Of a stretch of DNA of 64,000 nt, positions 35,908 through 44,560 are shown piece by piece. Source of the DNA: Sorangium cellulosum So0157-2 (GTDB taxonomy: Bacteria; Myxococcota_A; Polyangia; Polyangiales; Polyangiaceae); NCBI RefSeq assembly GCF_000418325.1, contig NC_021658.1, positions 6,435,501-6,499,500 of the forward strand. Reading direction: 5' to 3'. A program made the translations under genes and the position numbers. Below the pieces are notes generated by a model, which was not told the origin of the DNA, ran no database searches, and was given only the letters and a program-made list of their open reading frames with translations. Each line of letters starts with the position of its first letter. The first letter of the stretch is position 1.

Positions 35908-36903
35908 TCACATCCGGACGACGGATGCGCCCCAGGAGATGCCAGCGCCGAGCGCGCAGAACAGGACGTTGTGACCCGGCTTGATGCGCCCGTCGCGGAC
36001 CGCCTCGTCGAGGGCGATCGGGATCGAGGCGCTCGAGGTGTTGCCGTACTCCTCGATGTTCAGGACGAACCGGTCCAGCGGGAGGCTGAGCCGCGCGGCG
36101 ACCTGGCTGATGATCCGCAGGTTCGCCTGGTGCGCGACGACCCAGTCGACGTCGGTGGCCGACATGCCCGCCGTGTCGAGCGCGATCAGCGAGGCGCTGG
36201 AGAGGTTCTTCACGGCGACCTTGAAGATGTCCTGCCCCACCATGTGGACCTTGTTGCGGTTCTGCTCGATGCCCTCGGCGGTGAGCGGCTCGGCCGTGCC
36301 GCCGCCCGGGATGACCAGCGAGCTCGCGAGCCCGCCGTCGCTGAAGATCCGCGTCGAGACGATGCCCCTGCCGTCGCCGGACGCCGGCCCGAGCACGACC
36401 GCCCCGGCGCCGTCGCCGAACAGGACGCACGTCGTGCGATCCTTCCAGTTCAGGATGCGCGAGAGCAGCTCGACGCCGACCACGAGGATGTTCCGGGCCA
36501 CGCCGTTGGAGATGAACTGATCGGCGATGGTGAGCCCGTAGACGAAGCCCGCGCAGGCCGCCGAGATGTCGAACGAGGGGATCTCCTGGGCGCCGAGCTT
36601 CTGCTGCACGTGCACGGCGCAGGCGGGCATCGGGCTGTCGCCGCTGATCGTCCCGACGATGATCATGTCGAGGTCGGCGGCGGAGAGCCCGGCGGACGCC
36701 AGCGCGGAGCGGCCGGCCGCGGCGGCCATGTCGCTCGTGAGCTCGCCCTCGGCGGCGATGTGGCGCCGGCGGATCCCGGTCCGCTCGCTGATCCAGCTGT
36801 CGGAGGTGTCGACGATCTTCTCGAGATCGGTGTTGTGCAGGACCCGGGCTGGCGCGTAGCTGCCCGTCCCCAGGATGCGGCTCTTCGGCCGCGCGGCGCT
36901 CAT
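35908..36903 (-). CDS. fabH: 3-oxoacyl-ACP synthase III
   Basis: 331 residues. Catalytic triad Cys117 (SAACAGF), His258 (AHQANLR) and Asn288 (EEYGNTSSASIP). It starts fatty-acid synthesis by condensing acyl-CoA with malonyl-ACP. The ATG at 36903 gives the conserved RILGTGSYAPARVL start; upstream extension is low-complexity. plsX, usually found between rpmF and fabH, is absent; the 115-base gap to rpmF is only GC-rich spacer. Confidence 0.96.
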   Translation of the reverse strand: MSAARPKSRILGTGSYAPARVLHNTDLEKIVDTSDSWISERTGIRRRHIAAEGELTSDMAAAAGRSALASAGLSAADLDMIIVGTISGDSPMPACAVHVQQKLGAQEIPSFDISAACAGFVYGLTIADQFISNGVARNILVVGVELLSRILNWKDRTTCVLFGDGAGAVVLGPASGDGRGIVSTRIFSDGGLASSLVIPGGGTAEPLTAEGIEQNRNKVHMVGQDIFKVAVKNLSSASLIALDTAGMSATDVDWVVAHQANLRIISQVAARLSLPLDRFVLNIEEYGNTSSASIPIALDEAVRDGRIKPGHNVLFCALGAGISWGASVVRM

Positions 36904-37018
36904 GCGAGGCCCCCTCGCACGCCCGCGTGGGTCGGCGCCGCGCCCGCGTGGTTCAGCGCCGCGCCCGGGTGCGCGGGCGCAGCGATCGCGCGCCCCGGCG
37001 TCCGCGCACCCGCCCCGG

Positions 37019-37213
37019 TCATGTGGCCGCGGTCGCCTTGGTCGCCTTCGCCTTGCGCCCGTTGTAGTGCCCGCAGGCGCCACAGGCGCGGTGCGGGAGC
37101 CGGGCTTCCCCGCAGTTCTCGCAAGAGACGAGCTGGACGGGGGTCACCTTGTCGTGGTTGGCGCGCCGCATGTCGCGCTTGCTGGGGGTGGTTTTCCTCT
37201 TGGGGACGGCCAC
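37019..37213 (-). CDS. rpmF: Ribosomal protein bL32
   Basis: 64 residues from GTG with AAGGAG seven bases upstream. MAVPKRKTTPSKRDMRRANH is the textbook L32 start, and CENCGEARLPHRACGACG is the zinc-binding form of the protein. It belongs to the large ribosomal subunit. It sits four bases after yceD, the near-universal pairing. Confidence 0.96.
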   Translation of the reverse strand: MAVPKRKTTPSKRDMRRANHDKVTPVQLVSCENCGEARLPHRACGACGHYNGRKAKATKATAAT

Positions 37214-37217
37214 GGAG

Positions 37218-37943
37218 CTACTCCTTCTTGGTCTTCTTCTTCGGTGTCCCGGCCTTGGCCGGGGAGGTCGAGGCAGGTTGCGCGCGCCGGTCAGAGCCGC
37301 CGGGCTTCTGTCCAAGCTTCTCTCGGAGCGCGCTGAGCGGCGCGAGCCGCGGGTCGAGGCCTGGAGCCTCGTCCTCCTCCGCCGCCCCGCCGGCGAGGGT
37401 CGAGGAGCCGCCTTCGCGGTCCTCTCGGGACGCGGCAGGACCGATACCCGGGCAAGCCTCAGAGCACAAGGGGAAGTTCGGCATCTCGAGTAGAATGGCT
37501 TCCCGGATGAACGGATCGAGCACCACCGTCTCGCCGTCGTACGTGTCGACGTCGGCCTCCTCGGCCGTGAACTCGTACTCGGGCTCCTTGGCCTTGGCCC
37601 CTGCCTTCGCCGCCCCGTTGCGGCCCCCGTCGTCCCGCCGGTGGCCGTGCCCGTGGGCATCGGCCTTCGGCGCCGGACGCAAGAGGAGCGAGAGCTCGGC
37701 GTCGATGTCCAGCGGGGCGGGCGATAGGCACCGCGCGCACGGCGTGACGACCGGCGCCTTGACGCGGCCGCGCACGACGATCTCGTTCCCCGTGCGGGAG
37801 AGGCGGGCGGTGAGGTGGCCGGGCGCGCGCCCGGTGATGTCGGCGTCGGCGAGCTCTGCGCTCAGCCAATCGGCCGGCAGCGGCATGTCCAGCGAGATGC
37901 CGGAGATGTCGATGTCATTGGCGGAGACGGCGATCTGGGACAT
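37218..37943 (-). CDS. yceD: DUF177/YceD family protein
   Basis: 241 residues, longer than the usual 170-200 because of a His/Gly/Lys-rich insert in the middle and a Pro/Lys-rich C-terminal tail. Family features: CARCLSPAPLDID, DVDTYDGETVVLDPFIREAILLEMPNFPLC and the C-rich SEACPGIGP. In other bacteria YceD is encoded with rpmF and linked to 23S rRNA accumulation. The ATG at 37943 is preferred over a TTG at 37997. First gene of the fab run. Confidence 0.85.
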   Translation of the reverse strand: MSQIAVSANDIDISGISLDMPLPADWLSAELADADITGRAPGHLTARLSRTGNEIVVRGRVKAPVVTPCARCLSPAPLDIDAELSLLLRPAPKADAHGHGHRRDDGGRNGAAKAGAKAKEPEYEFTAEEADVDTYDGETVVLDPFIREAILLEMPNFPLCSEACPGIGPAASREDREGGSSTLAGGAAEEDEAPGLDPRLAPLSALREKLGQKPGGSDRRAQPASTSPAKAGTPKKKTKKE

Positions 37944-38050
37944 GGGTTCCGGGCCAGTGAAAGCGGAGCGTTTAGCGCGGGGTGCGTTGGCTCGCAAGAC
38001 CGAGCGCGAGCCGCCGCCGGGGCGGGGCCGCGTGGTAGCGTCGTCCCCGC

Positions 38051-39373
38051 ATGGACCGCAGCGCCACGCCCGAGATCCCCGCCGGCGAGCGACCGGAGCC
38101 TTCGGGAGGGGCCCCGCGGGCGAGCCGGCGCGCGGCGATCGCGCTCGCCCTCTACGCGGTGGTGACGCTCGTGTACGGCGCCAGCGCCTCGCGCGAGCTC
38201 TTCGCGGTCCACACGCCCTATAACCACTACGCCCTGCTGGCCGAGGCGTGGCTCGACGGCCGCCTCGACCTCGGCGGTCCGCCGCCGGCGTACGCGGGCG
38301 GCAACGACTTCGCCGTGTTCGGCGATCGCACCTACGTCAGCTTTCCCCCCTTCCCCGCCGTCCTCATCGCGCCGCTCGTGAAGCTCGCGGGCAGCGCCGA
38401 GCGCGTGCGCGACGGGCAGTTCTTCCTGGCGTTCGCCGGCGTCGGCCCGGCCGTCCTCTTCCTCGCGCTCGAGAGGCTCTCGGCGTCGCGGCGCAGCCGC
38501 CGCACGCAGGCCGAGAACGCCGCGCTCGCGCTGCTCTTCGCGTTCGGGAGCGTCTACTGGTTCAGCGCCGTGCAAGGGACGGTGTGGTTCGCGGCGCACG
38601 TCGTCGGCGTGGCGCTCGCGTGCATCTACCTGTACTGCGCGCTCGACGCCGCCCACCCGCTCGCCGCGGGCCTCGCCCTGGGCCTCGGCTTCGCGACCCG
38701 CACGCCGCTCGGCTTCGCCCTGCCGCTGTTCCTCTGGGAGGCGCTCCGCGTCGGCCGCTCGGATCCGCGCGCCCTCGCCCGCCGGCTCGCCCTGTTCGCC
38801 GCGCCGGCGGCGCTCGTCCTCGCCGCGCTGCTCTGGCACAACCACGCGCGGTTCGGCGACGCGGCCGAGTTCGGGCACCGGTACCTCCACATCGCCTGGC
38901 GCGCGCGGATCGAGAAGTGGGGGCTCTTCTCGTACCATTACTTGCCGCGCAACCTCGCGGTGGTGCTCACGAGCTTGCCGTACACCCACGCGCAGGGCGC
39001 GCCCTTCCAGATCAACGCGCACGGCCTCGCGCTCTGGGTGACGACGCCGATCTACGCGTGGGCGCTCTGGCCGCGGCGCACGCCGCCCGTGTTCTGGGCG
39101 CTCGCCGCCACGGCGGCCGCGGTCGCGCTGCCGAGCCTCTTTTACCAGAACAGCGGCTGGGTCCAGTTCGGCTACCGCTTCTCCAACGACTTCGCGCCGT
39201 TCCTCTTCGCCATGATCGCCGTCGGCGGCCGCCGCTTCGGCGCGCCGTTCTACGCCCTCGGCGCGGCCGCGATCGCCGTGAACGCGTTCGGCGCGCTCAC
39301 GTTCCAGCGCGCGGGCTCCGAGCGGTTCTATTTCCTCGAGCGCACCCAGCGCGTCCTCCACCAGCCGGATTGA
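38051..39373 (+). CDS. Multi-pass membrane protein, GT-C glycosyltransferase-like
   Basis: 440 residues with about nine to ten hydrophobic helices after a Pro/Ser-rich cytoplasmic start. It has an acidic loop after the first helix (YNHYALLAEAWLDGRLDL), then YVSFPPFPAVLIAPLVKL, a pattern seen in membrane mannosyl/arabinosyl-type GT-C transferases that use polyprenyl-phosphate sugars. No definite catalytic pair can be assigned, so the enzyme role is tentative. Divergent from the yceD-rpmF-fab run. Confidence 0.75.
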   Translation: MDRSATPEIPAGERPEPSGGAPRASRRAAIALALYAVVTLVYGASASRELFAVHTPYNHYALLAEAWLDGRLDLGGPPPAYAGGNDFAVFGDRTYVSFPPFPAVLIAPLVKLAGSAERVRDGQFFLAFAGVGPAVLFLALERLSASRRSRRTQAENAALALLFAFGSVYWFSAVQGTVWFAAHVVGVALACIYLYCALDAAHPLAAGLALGLGFATRTPLGFALPLFLWEALRVGRSDPRALARRLALFAAPAALVLAALLWHNHARFGDAAEFGHRYLHIAWRARIEKWGLFSYHYLPRNLAVVLTSLPYTHAQGAPFQINAHGLALWVTTPIYAWALWPRRTPPVFWALAATAAAVALPSLFYQNSGWVQFGYRFSNDFAPFLFAMIAVGGRRFGAPFYALGAAAIAVNAFGALTFQRAGSERFYFLERTQRVLHQPD

Positions 39374-39527
39374 CCGCGCCGGCGCCGCGGCGGCGCCGCG
39401 CCGTTCGTCCCCACCGCCGCGCGAGGGCCCGAGGGCAGCGCGCCCCCTCGGGCGAGCGGGCGATCCGGCGGGCGGCGCACGCGGCCCTTGGGTGCAGGGC
39501 GCTCGCTGTGCTAGCCCTCGCCGCGCC

Positions 39528-40091
39528 ATGGAAGCTCTGCTCGACCCGGCCGCCATCGGGCGCGGCCTGCGGCGCATCGCGCTCCAGATCGCCGAGCGCG
39601 GGCGCGGCGTGGACGATCTGGCGCTCATCGGGATCCGGCGGGGCGGCGAGCCGCTCGCCAAGCGGCTCGCCGCGCTGCTCCTCGAGATCGAGGGGCAGGC
39701 GCCGCCGGTCGGCGCCGTCGACATCACGCTCTACCGCGACGACGCCGCGACCGCCCTGCCGAACCCGCGCATCGGCCCCAGCCACATCACCTTCCCCGTC
39801 GACGGCCGGCGCATCGTGCTGATCGACGACGTGATCTACACCGGCCGCACCATCCGCGCGGCGCTCGACGCGGTGCTCGACTACGGTCGGCCGCAGCGGA
39901 TCGAGCTCGTCGCGCTCGTCGATCGCGGCGGCCGGGAGCTGCCGATTCACCCCGACTACATCGTCCGCGCGGTCGAGCTCGCCCCCGGGCAGCGCGTCGA
40001 CGTGGTGGAGCGCGCTGGCGAGCTCTGGGCTCTCGTCACCGCCGCCGGCGCCAAGATCTCGGAGCCCCCCTCTCCCCCGGAAGGAACGTAA
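39528..40091 (+). CDS. pyrR: Pyrimidine operon regulator / uracil phosphoribosyltransferase
   Basis: 187 residues. PRPP-binding motif IVLIDDVIYTGRTIRAAL, GIRRGGEPLA (substrate loop) and DITLYRDD are PyrR hallmarks. PyrR can bind pyr mRNA to attenuate transcription and has weak phosphoribosyltransferase activity. It lies eight bases before pyrB, as usual. The ATG at 39528 matches the family start. No attenuator hairpin could be proved in the 154-base leader. Confidence 0.93.
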   Translation: MEALLDPAAIGRGLRRIALQIAERGRGVDDLALIGIRRGGEPLAKRLAALLLEIEGQAPPVGAVDITLYRDDAATALPNPRIGPSHITFPVDGRRIVLIDDVIYTGRTIRAALDAVLDYGRPQRIELVALVDRGGRELPIHPDYIVRAVELAPGQRVDVVERAGELWALVTAAGAKISEPPSPPEGT

Positions 40092-40099
40092 GCGCGCGC

Positions 40100-41062
<963 letters not shown>

Positions 41063-41065
<3 letters not shown>

Positions 41066-41088
41066 CGCCGGCCGCGCGGCCGGCGTCA
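41063..41088 (+). terminator. 26-base palindrome overlapping the pyrB stop
   Basis: TGACGCCGGCCGC followed by its exact reverse complement. The stop codon TGA forms the first three bases, so the hairpin would fold as ribosomes leave. No T-tract. Confidence 0.65.
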
Positions 41089-41283
41089 GCGTCAGAGCGC
41101 GGCGAGCGGGCCGCGAGCCCGAACCATCACGAGCGGACGGGAGGGAGCGGCGCGCCGGGGGCGGACGCGCTGTTCTCTCGTGCGGTTCCCTCGTGGCCGC
41201 GCGGGCTTGCGGCGGCCGGCGGCGAACGGGGTTCCCTGCCGCGCCGCGTTTGAATACGCTGGTCCATCTTTTTGAAAGGGTGG

Positions 41284-42267
41284 ATGCCAACCATGTTTTC
41301 GCGAGACGTCCTCAAGATCGATGCCCCGGCGGTAGCGCAAGAGATCGAGCAGGCCATCCGGGATCAGGTATTCGGTACGCTGCGGCGGCGCGGGGCCGTG
41401 GTCGGGATCTCGGGCGGGATCGACAGCTCCGTCGTCTCGACGCTGTGCGCCCGCGCGCTCGGCAAGGACAAGGTGCTCGGCATCTTCATGCCCGAGCGCG
41501 ACACCTCGGACGACGCGCTCCGGCTCGGCAAGATGCTCGCCGAGCACCTCGGCATCGAGTCGGTCATCGAGAACATCAAGCCCGCGCTCACCGGCCTCCG
41601 CTGCTACGAGCGGCAGGACGAGGCGATCCGGATGGTCTACCCGGACTACAATGAGAGCTGGAAGTTCAAGATCACCCTGCCCTCGATCCTCGAGAGCGAT
41701 CGGCTGAACGTCTCGCAGCTGACGGCGCAGCCGCCCGGCGAGGAGCCGCGGGTGAAGCGGATGCCGCTGAACGCGTACCTGCAGCTCGTCGCCGCGACGA
41801 ACTTCAAGCAGCGCATCCGCAAGATGATGGAGTACTACCACGGGGACAGGCTCAATTACGCCGTCGCCGGCACGCCGAACCTGCTCGAGTACGATCAGGG
41901 CTTCTTCGTGAAGCAGGGCGACGGCGCCGCGGATTTCAAGCCGATCGCGCACCTGTACAAGAGCCAGGTCTACGCGCTCGCCGAGCACATCGGCGTCCCC
42001 GCCGACATCCGCAGGCGCGCGCCGACGACGGACACGTTCTCGCTGCCGCAGGGACAGGACGAGTTCTACTTCGCGCTCCCTTACGACAAAATGGACCTCT
42101 GCCTCTACGCCTACAACAACAAGGTACCGGCCGCGGAGGCGGCGCCCGCCGTCGGCATCACGCCGGCACAGGTCGAGCGCGTGTTCAAGGACATCGAGGC
42201 GAAGCGCCGCGTGGCGCAGTACCTCCACGCGCAGCCGCTGCTCGTCCGCGGCTTGGCCCACGCCTGA
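41284..42267 (+). CDS. nadE: NAD synthetase (ammonia-type, no glutaminase domain)
   Basis: 327 residues. The ATP-pyrophosphatase motif SGGIDSS (in VGISGGIDSSVVSTL), PNLLEYDQGFF, FKPIAHLYKSQVY and TDTFSLPQGQDEFYF are NadE signatures. It lacks the N-terminal nitrilase domain, so ammonia (or a partner amidotransferase) supplies nitrogen. It is larger than compact NadE through a central insert. ATG 41284 or 41293 is possible; AAAGGG lies upstream. A hairpin separates it from the following ACP operon. Confidence 0.9.
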   Translation: MPTMFSRDVLKIDAPAVAQEIEQAIRDQVFGTLRRRGAVVGISGGIDSSVVSTLCARALGKDKVLGIFMPERDTSDDALRLGKMLAEHLGIESVIENIKPALTGLRCYERQDEAIRMVYPDYNESWKFKITLPSILESDRLNVSQLTAQPPGEEPRVKRMPLNAYLQLVAATNFKQRIRKMMEYYHGDRLNYAVAGTPNLLEYDQGFFVKQGDGAADFKPIAHLYKSQVYALAEHIGVPADIRRRAPTTDTFSLPQGQDEFYFALPYDKMDLCLYAYNNKVPAAEAAPAVGITPAQVERVFKDIEAKRRVAQYLHAQPLLVRGLAHA

Positions 42268-42420
42268 CGAGCCGCGCCCCTTGCGCCGCGCCGCGCTCCC
42301 ACCCCGCGGGCGCCCGCGGGGCGCGAAACCGACCGGAAACAGGGCCGGCCGCGTCAGCGCCGCCAACAAGGCCGACAAGGCCGACAAGGCCAACAAGGAC
42401 GTCAAAGGACGTCAAAGGAC

Positions 42421-42464
42421 GTGAGCGGCAGGGCGCGCTCGCGCGAGAGAGCCCTGCCGCTCAC
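42421..42464 (+). terminator. 14-bp hairpin after nadE
   Basis: Bases 42421-42434 pair perfectly with 42451-42464 (GTGAGCGGCAGGGC stem). It lies about 150 bases beyond nadE. Short direct repeats precede it: three AAGGCCRAC-like units (42366-42398) and two 10-base GACGTCAAAG units (42398-42417). Confidence 0.55.
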
Positions 42465-42569
42465 GACGGACTCGCGATGAGATCACGAGTCGCGACTCTC
42501 ACCTCGGCAGCATCCGTCCCGCGGCGGCCAGCGCCTGACGGCGACGAACAGCGCGCCGGGGCGCTCTGC

Positions 42570-42617
42570 GCGCTGGGACGCGCGCTGGGACGCGCGCTGG
42601 GACGCGCGCTGGGACGT
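42570..42617. repeat. 12-bp tandem repeat, four copies
   Basis: GCGCTGGGACGC repeats four times in the 417-base gap between nadE and the ACP gene (42268-42684). No gene is seen in this gap; it holds the terminator hairpin and short repeats. Confidence 0.8.
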
Positions 42618-42684
42618 GGGCGCGGCTCCTCCGAGTGTCCTCGACAGGTCAGCCTGGGGGGTGATAGACGTAGAAGTTAACTCC

Positions 42685-42945
42685 ATGAGCACTTCCAGCA
42701 TCGAATCGACGATTCGCAACTTCCTGGTCACCTCGTTCGGATACAGGGGCGCTACCGCCGATCTGGGGGCCGAGGTCCCTTTGCTCGATCAAGGAATCCT
42801 CGACTCGACGGCCGTCCTCGAGATCGTCCAGTTCCTCGAGCAGGACCTCGGCATCCAGGTCGCCGACGAGGAGATGGTGCCGGAGAATTTCGGCTCGATC
42901 GCCCGCCTCGTGACCTACGTCAACGGGAAGAAGAGCAGCAACTAG
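42685..42945 (+). CDS. Acyl/peptidyl carrier protein of a biosynthetic operon
   Basis: 86 residues. Ser41 in GILDSTAVLEIVQFL is the phosphopantetheine site; the pattern differs from AcpP at 33641 and resembles carrier proteins of natural-product or exopolysaccharide-associated pathways. It is 21 bases before an acyl-AMP ligase, which probably loads it. The ATG at 42685 is chosen because the fold starts there. First of three tightly packed genes. Confidence 0.88.
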   Translation: MSTSSIESTIRNFLVTSFGYRGATADLGAEVPLLDQGILDSTAVLEIVQFLEQDLGIQVADEEMVPENFGSIARLVTYVNGKKSSN

Positions 42946-42966
42946 CCCGAACACCCCGGGGGGCGC

Positions 42967-44559
42967 ATGAGCACGCAGCACACCGCTCGCCGCGATCCGC
43001 GCTCGGATCGCTTCCTCATCGACTCCGCGCTGCGATCGTTCGCCGCTTCGCGCCCGGACCACGTCGCGCTGGTCTCGGAGGGGCGGCGGCTCACGTACCG
43101 CGAGCTCGACGCGCTCGCCGACCGCTGCGCCGCCCTCTTCCGCGCGTCCGGCGTGCAGCGCGGCGATCGCGTGATGATCGCGCTCGACAACGGCGTGGAC
43201 GCGGTCGTGGCCTACTACGGCACGCTCCGGGCCGACGGGGTGCCGTCGCTGCTCGGCACCGCGATGCGACCCCGGCGCCTCGGCCAGGTCATGGAGCTCG
43301 CCGAGCCGCGCGCGCTCGTGGCGGCGCGCAGCATGCGCGAGGGGCTCGCGGCCGTGGCCGAGCTCCCGCCCGCCGCGAGGCCGGCGGCGACGTTCCTGAG
43401 CGGCGCCGCGCCCCCGGCCGCCGCGGCCGGCCCCTCGCCCGAGGCGCGCGACTTCCAGGAGGCGCTGGCCGGCGCGCCGAGCGAGGCCCCCGAGCGCCGC
43501 GCGATCGAGCTCGACCTCGCGACCCTCTGCTGGACGAGCGGCAGCACGGGCGAGTCGAAGGGGGTCATGCTGACGCACCAGAACCTCCGCAACAGCAGCG
43601 CGGCGATCGGCGCGTACCTCGAGCACACGGCGGACGACGTGATCCTCTGCGTGCTGCCGCTGTCGCACACCTACGGGCTCTTCCAGCTGCTCGTGACGCA
43701 CGCGTTCGGCGGGACCGTCGTGCTCGAGAAGGGCTTCTCCATGCCGTGGCCCATCGTCCAGAAGCTGGCGGACGAGCGCGCCACCGGCTTCGCGGGCGTG
43801 CCGACGATCTTCGCCTCGATGCTGTCGCTCAAGAACTTCGCGAAGGCGGACCTCTCGGCGCTCCGTTACATGACGAACGCCGCGTACGGGCTCCCCGCGC
43901 CGCAGCTCCTGCGCCTGCGCGAGCTCCTCCCGAACGTCTCCTTCTTCGCGATGTACGGCCAGACCGAGTGCACGCGGGTCTGCTACCTGCCGCCGTCGCT
44001 AGCGCTGGAGCGGCCGTCCTCCGTGGGCATCGCGATGCCGAACGAGGAGCTCTGGATCGAGCGGGAGGACGGCACGCGGGCGGCGCCGGGCGAGGTGGGC
44101 GAGCTCGTCGTGCGCGGGCCCAACGTGATGCGCGGCTACTGGAAGAACCCCGACGCGACCGCGCGCGCGCTCCGGCCGGGGCCCCTCCCGGGCGAGGTCG
44201 TGCTCCACACCGGCGACCTCTTCAAGATGGATGAGGAGCGGTACCTCTACTTCGTCGCGCGCAAGGACGACATCATCAAGACCCGCGGCGAGAAGGTGAG
44301 CCCCCTCGAGGTCGAGTCCGCGATCTGCAAGGTCCCGGGCGTGATCGAGGCGGCGGTCGTCGGCGTGCCGGACCAGGTGCTCGGCGTCGCGGTGAAGGCC
44401 GCCGTCGTGAAGGCCCCTGACGCCGCGGTGACGGCCGACGACGTCCGCAAGAAGGTGCGGTCCGAGCTCGACGAGGTCGCCGTGCCCAAGTTCGTCGAGT
44501 TCATGGACGCGCTCCCCAAGACGGCGAGCGGCAAAGTCAAGAAGAGCGAGCTCATCTGA
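42967..44559 (+). CDS. Acyl-CoA/acyl-ACP ligase (AMP-forming)
   Basis: 530 residues, ANL superfamily. ATP motif WTSGSTGESKGVMLTH, MYGQTECTRVCYLPP (A5), HTGDLFKMDEERYLYFVARKDDIIKTRGEKVSPLEVE (A7-A8, broken by positions), and the catalytic Lys in LPKTASGKVKK at the end. It activates a carboxylic acid as the adenylate and likely transfers it to the ACP encoded just upstream. The acid is unknown. One base separates its stop from the next start. Confidence 0.9.
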   Translation: MSTQHTARRDPRSDRFLIDSALRSFAASRPDHVALVSEGRRLTYRELDALADRCAALFRASGVQRGDRVMIALDNGVDAVVAYYGTLRADGVPSLLGTAMRPRRLGQVMELAEPRALVAARSMREGLAAVAELPPAARPAATFLSGAAPPAAAAGPSPEARDFQEALAGAPSEAPERRAIELDLATLCWTSGSTGESKGVMLTHQNLRNSSAAIGAYLEHTADDVILCVLPLSHTYGLFQLLVTHAFGGTVVLEKGFSMPWPIVQKLADERATGFAGVPTIFASMLSLKNFAKADLSALRYMTNAAYGLPAPQLLRLRELLPNVSFFAMYGQTECTRVCYLPPSLALERPSSVGIAMPNEELWIEREDGTRAAPGEVGELVVRGPNVMRGYWKNPDATARALRPGPLPGEVVLHTGDLFKMDEERYLYFVARKDDIIKTRGEKVSPLEVESAICKVPGVIEAAVVGVPDQVLGVAVKAAVVKAPDAAVTADDVRKKVRSELDEVAVPKFVEFMDALPKTASGKVKKSELI

Positions 44560-44560
44560 T

